From: Gremmenia infestans
Lineage: Eukaryota > Ascomycota > Leotiomycetes > Helotiales > Hamatocanthoscyphaceae
NCBI GenBank assembly: GCA_032629725.1
Contig: JAFEVB010000004.1
Span: forward strand, 682,001-746,000
Direction of reading: 5' to 3'
DNA: 64,000 bases
Shown: positions 59,253 through 64,000 of the stretch, piece after piece
Layout: every line of letters begins with the position of its first letter
How positions within the stretch are numbered: the first letter of the stretch is position 1
Notes under the pieces: model-generated
Seen by the model: the letters and a program-made list of their open reading frames with translations, nothing else
What the model was told of the DNA's origin: nothing
Database searches by the model: none
Translations under genes and position numbers: made by a program

Positions 59253-61729
59253 ATGCCTCTCCTCGCTCCGTCGGGTCAACAGTTCAACCTCCACAAGCTC
59301 ATGGCCATGTCAACAATGCTCTCCCCAACTCACAACGGCGCGCATTTACGCCCCCTAGTACAGGCCGGTGGAGGAGACGCCGCTTCTGATATCCCTCACC
59401 ACCAGCTCTATCTTTCCCACGGGATACAGGAACATCTGCGGCAGGTCTATGAGGCACTCGGCAAACCCCAAGCACGCCTATCTAAAGAAAAGTTTGTAGA
59501 ATGGCTTTCTGCCGTACAATTTCAGGCAATTAAACCCCTTGACAAAGACGAATACAAATTCGAGGAATTCTTGGAGACTGTCTACTACAATGGAGCATTC
59601 GAAGCTGTCAGTAAACCGCAGGAGAAGGACCTCAGCAGACCGATCAGCAATTACTACATTAGCAGCAGTCACAACACATATCTCATGGGAAATCAACTGT
59701 CTTCGAAAAGTTCTACAGAAGCATACAAAAATGTAAGCTTCCATGGCTTCCTGATCAAGACCTAAGCTTACACCAAGTTAGGTCCTCATTCGCGGGTGTC
59801 GCTGTATCGAGATTGATGTGCACAACGGAGAACCTGCCGATTCACCCCCGTCCGTATCCCCCTCCAAGTTCAATTCAAATCACAAACGTCACGCATCCGG
59901 AAGTACGCTGTCGAGTCGAGCTGCCGCAGCATTGGAGAAAGCGGAGGAAAAGTACGATTCAACAAAGTCCAAGATCATGAGCAAAAGCAAGCATTTCGGG
60001 AAGGATAAAGACCTTACTGAGACGGAAGAACGGGGAAGAACAGCAACGCGAGATAACTTGACCATTGAGAATCCCCTCGAAAGACCAGCATCCCTCAGAT
60101 CCTTGAGGAATGGAGAGCCCCTCGTCCTACACGGCTGGACTCTGACCACGCCTGTCGGATTTAGAGCAGTGTGCAAATCCATCCGAGAAACTGCTTTCGA
60201 GAAGAGCTCTTTTCCAATAATTGTAAGCTTGGAGGTTCATGCGGATTTAGAGCAACAAGAGACTATGGTGGATATAATGAAAGAGGAATGGAAGGGGCTG
60301 TTGGTCGATGAGGCCCATGAAGCTTGTAATCCTGACGAGAGACTCCCAAAGCTGGAAGAACTCCTCAACAAGATTCTCATAAAAGTGAAGAAGGCTGCTG
60401 CCGACAAGCAAGATCCAATCAGTGGTGCTACTCTCGTGCCCATTCCTTCACAGAATGATGGGGATTCCGGCTCAGAAGATGAGCGAAGCAGTACCAAGAA
60501 GAAGGTCAAAATCTGTGAGGCCCTCAGCAATCTGGGAATTTACACCCACAGCGAGCATTTTGTCAGTTTTGAGGCAAAGTCGGCCAAGCTTCCTCCACAC
60601 GTCTTCTCCATTGGCGAAAGCCAGATCTTGGAACTCCATGAGAATAAGCAAGCGGAGATGTTTCTCCACAATCGGGATTTCTTCATGCGTGCATACCCAG
60701 CAGGCTTCCGAATCGATTCTTCGAATCTCGATCCTTCTGTCTTCTGGCGGAAAGGCGTACAGATGGTTGCGCTGAACTGGCAGAAGTTGGATGAGGGAAT
60801 GATGCTCAACGAAGGAATGTTTACGGGCGAGCAAGGATGGGTGCTGAAGCCTCCGGGTTATCGCAGTGATCCCTCTGAGCATATTGAGTACAAGACATTG
60901 GATCTTAACATCACGGTTTATGCGGGCCAACATATTCCCATACCACCCGGACAGGCTGAGCACGGATTTCATCCATACGTCAGATGCGAGCTGCATGTAG
61001 AAAAGCCAGCAGAGGGAGCAGGTGATTCTGGTGGCGACAGTCGGGGAAAAGAAGTGGAGTACAAGCAGAAGACTTCATATGGCAAAGGCGATCATCCGGA
61101 TTATGGAAAAGATGGGGTGGTGATGTCTTTTCCACAGATCACTTCGGTGGTGGAGCAATTAAGCTTCGTTAGGTACGTACAATTTATGTTGCACCATGTT
61201 CTATTATCGCGCCCCCTTTCTCTCACATACCGTTTCATGGTCACACGGACAAGGGTCCTTGTGCAACTTCGACACGACACCGCTCTGAGACCCAAGGGCC
61301 CGGTTCAAAATGACCCCTCTTTTCGAATACCCGTCCCGTTCAGCGATGTATGCGCTGTCGCGGCGGCACGGCGCAGTGGCTCGGTGCGCACGGGTGTTTG
61401 CTCTCTTCTCCTGATGATCCGGCTGGTCGAGCAAGTACTGCTGTGGGACACATCATGACCATGACCGTATTCCCCTTTGTCGTGTCACAAGCTCTACATA
61501 ACCACAACCACATCTATCTTCAAATTACCATGTACCATACGGCTGACCTGACCTGCTTTCCAGATTCAAAATCGAAGATGCCAAGTACGCAAAAGACGAA
61601 TTGGCCGCGTGGGCTTGTATACGGCTCGATCGTCTGCAGCAAGGCTATCGATTCGTGAATCTGTTTGACGCAAAAGGGCAGGCGACTGCGGGGCTTCTAC
61701 TTATTAAAATCGAGAAGTCGTTGATGTAG
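59253..61729 (+). CDS. Phosphoinositide-specific phospholipase C
   Basis: Exons: about 59253 to the donor just after AYKN (59731), then 59782-61172 and 61564-61729, giving roughly 678 residues. The order is an N-terminal helical EF-hand-like region (KFVEWLSAVQFQ, DEYKFEEFLETVYY), then the X domain with the catalytic YYISSSHNTYLMGNQLS and CRCIEIDVHNGEP (Ca2+ ligands). The second catalytic His sits in VSLEVHADLEQQ. The Y domain has DPSVFWRKGVQMVALNWQ, followed by a C2 domain (LDLNITVYAGQHI) ending in LLLIKIEKSLM. It cleaves PIP2 to IP3 and DAG at the plasma membrane in Ca2+ signalling. A basic, Ser-rich insert of about 90 residues interrupts the X domain after HNGEP. Intron 61173-61563 is long (391 nt). 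The true 5' end is uncertain; ATG 59253 is the first reasonable start. Confidence 0.92.
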
Positions 61730-64000
61730 AAACGATCGATTGATGGATCGATGGCGGGCTTGTCTGGAAAATGAATAATGAGGATACCCAACGTTACTCG
61801 GCGTTTGTTTTTACGTCATTTTTAGGGGGAATGGTGCGAACAGATTGGTATGGAGTTACATTATAGATGGAAAGGGCAAGACGTTTGCTTTGATGGGTGC
61901 AATACCAATACCATCCTAAAAATGTATTTGTTGAATATTCATCGCAATCGGAAAGCAAGGCAAAAAGCAGCCTCAATTTCACCCCTCAACTTTTCATGCC
62001 ATTTTCATGAGCATACAGTAGGTCTTCCAAGTATCAGACCATTCCCTAGCCTAGTCACGTCTCACAGATCGGTCGTGGCTGCAGCCAGCCGCCGCCATGC
62101 GTCTTTTCTTCCGAGAATCTCGAGGACAGACATGTCCACCCCACGCCGCTATCGGGCGTCTCGTGAATTACATTACATATATGTATGTATATATTGATTG
62201 TGTATGCAGACGGGAGAAGGAAGAATATGATATGCAGTGTGAGTGCGAGGAGGGGTTGCTGTTGTGCTGTTTGCTAGCTTACAACAATCAAATGCTGTAT
62301 CTATGTAGCATTGGGAATGCAATGCAATTGCAGAGTGCCATACCATGCAAGGTACGTACTACGTACAATACAGAAAAAATCGTACGATTGAGAGATCATG
62401 GGACCTTTTTTCAAGGGTAGGGGAAGGTTTCGACATGTAAAGATAGGTACGATGTGATATATAGCAAGGACCTAGGTACTGTTGCTGTAGGATTGTACTG
62501 TACACAATACAAATTACTATCGGTGGGCTGACTGGAGAGTAATTGTGTAACATATGAATGGAAACAAGGTAGGTATAGCGACTTGAGAAGCTCCGTTGTT
62601 GCACAGAGATCGTAGGACGGATCTGCAACATCTTTCCAAATTCCGAGCATATGGTCGGCATATGCACCTACATGCTTAAGGCAGAGAGACCACTTGGATC
62701 ACGGAAAAAAGGCAAAAGGAAGAATAAACCAAATAATGCGCATATTTCTGCAAAACAGTTGGAAATTTGATAGTCCGCAAACGAATTGATAGGCGCGTTG
62801 GCGCTGCGCCGCATTTTCCGCTCCCCGCGCCGCGGAGACTTTCCTTTTGTCGGGACCAATCTGGGCTTGAAACCCAGCCAAGGTGAAGAGCCTTGTGGGT
62901 GCCGTGCCACAGTCCGGGGATGCGGCTGACAGGAATAGATAGTAGTGGAAACACAACCTTCGTCTCGATTTGGACAAAACTGAGAAAAGAGATCTGAATC
63001 GAGATCACTATCCACGTACTTACTTTCACGTGAACAGACGTTCTTGTAAAAAGTGCAAGGTCCCATATATGCCAGACGGGTAGGAGCATGGACATGACCG
63101 CCCTATTCTTGATTGTTAAACATGGTTACATGATGGCGAAGAGTGGCCTGATGTTTTCGAACTACCTACGCGGAGAACAAGGCTTTTTTGGTTAAAAGGT
63201 CATGCCTCTGTAAATACCGCGTCATTACTTTCTTTTGGAAGACGGTCTAGGGTCGGAATGTGATCGGTCAGTAAACATATCGCTTGACTGGCCGACTCCT
63301 GAAATGCAAGCGCTCTGGAAACTGACTGACGATCTGAAAACCGGATTATCCGACAAACAAAGTGCGGGTCTTCGAATCAGTCTTGTGCTTATTATTCCTC
63401 GGTTTTTCATGCCACTGGCCTCGCCAACACCCCAAAGCCGCAGGAACCAGGCGATTGGAGACGACTGCCACTTCGGTGAATGACAGAGATCCGATTGATT
63501 AGAACTGAGATACGCTTGTGGCGCAGATAAGATGCAATTCATGATATGATCGGTTTCATGTGGCACAAGCTTGCAAGGGACGTACTTTTGAGGCGATCCT
63601 TCTCCGGGGTAGTGAGAGGGGTAGATACACCATGTAGTTTGTGACACGTCAAAGCATGAGCATTTTTGACTGACGATTGGCAATCTAAACCTCAATAAAA
63701 GACTCCAGTAGTGGTAAATTGTAAGGGAATTGTAGTATTGTCGAATCAGGCCGGTCCATTCAATATGTGTGACAGTTGTCTGCGTCCGCGACCGCGATCC
63801 GCAGCCATCCGGAATTGATATCTTTAAATATCTCCACTCACTAGCCCTTTGGCTTCTTGACTTTTGATAGCCACCACTATGCGTTAGTTTGTGTCAAAGA
63901 AGCATTTCAGTAAAGGTAGGTTACATACTAAGAAACCACTCATCATTAAGTCTCTGACGCATATCGAGCATCATCCTTGAGCTTCGAATTATCTCAGCCC
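61730..64000. other. Gene-poor 3' end of window
   Basis: About 2.3 kb with no supportable gene. The longest minus-strand frames (62676-63095, 63225-63695) have odd composition, overlap plus-strand frames and show no known motif. A gene may start beyond 64000. Confidence 0.5.

Noticed and set aside
62676..63095. 139-codon minus-strand ORF
   Set aside because: Several frames are open over the same bases and none shows a recognisable fold or start context.
63225..63695. 156-codon minus-strand ORF
   Set aside because: No domain or hydrophobic pattern; overlapped by an equally open plus-strand frame.

Overview
This window is nuclear DNA of a filamentous ascomycete (Pezizomycotina). The genes carry many short GT-AG introns (about 45-70 nt) and lie on both strands without operons. 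Characteristic families include Zn2Cys6 regulators, a DHA2 efflux pump, a DUF7702-like membrane protein, a 2EXR protein, a fungal multicopper oxidase, PKA and PI-PLC. One AT-rich, decayed transposon block looks like a product of repeat-induced point mutation (RIP). I cannot fix the genus; Leotiomycetes or a related class is a guess. Exon coordinates below come from reading splice sites and checking phase by hand. Each CDS entry spans start to stop, and its exon list is in the evidence.

Layout. 1-5.6 kb: a phosphoesterase-type phospholipase C cut by the left edge, a Rossmann-fold epimerase-like gene and a membrane-anchored multicopper oxidase. 5.6-9.4 kb: gene-poor DNA with a diverged direct duplication. 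9.4-13.1 kb: a divergent MFS pump / zinc-finger regulator pair sharing a promoter with a perfect 14-bp tandem repeat. 13.1-15.9 kb: AT-rich block with a Ty3/gypsy protease relic. 16-25.1 kb: PKA catalytic subunit, SnoaL-like protein, DUF4336-like protein, coiled-coil membrane protein and F-box-like protein. 25.1-29 kb: gene-poor DNA plus a broken FAD monooxygenase. 29-32 kb: NC2-beta (Dr1), whose 2.1-kb intron holds a 359-codon ORF on the same strand. 33.4-43.5 kb: a Zn2Cys6 regulator, a Q-rich small protein, a multi-pass membrane protein and a giant disordered protein. 44.7-53.9 kb: an epoxide hydrolase, a deoxyribosyltransferase-like protein, a 2EXR protein, a cysteine-rich type I membrane protein with an 11-nt microexon, a secreted epoxide hydrolase and an NTF2-like protein. 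54.9-61.7 kb: two convergent Nudix genes, two cupins and PI-PLC. 61.7-64 kb: no recognisable gene.

Main points of interest: (i) the PKA gene has a 102-nt intron, in frame and stop-free, exactly in the activation segment; (ii) an ORF is nested in the NC2-beta intron; (iii) an 11-nt microexon restores frame and a conserved Cys in a membrane protein; (iv) a FAD monooxygenase is disabled by a 1-nt shift, an 11-bp triplication and an internal deletion; (v) a 94-aa cupin gene, too short for simple ORF calling, lies beside a second cupin. The genes do not form one pathway. Candidate functional links are the pump/regulator pair, the Nudix pair and the signalling genes PKA and PI-PLC. No convincing biosynthetic cluster, CRISPR array, rRNA or tRNA was seen.
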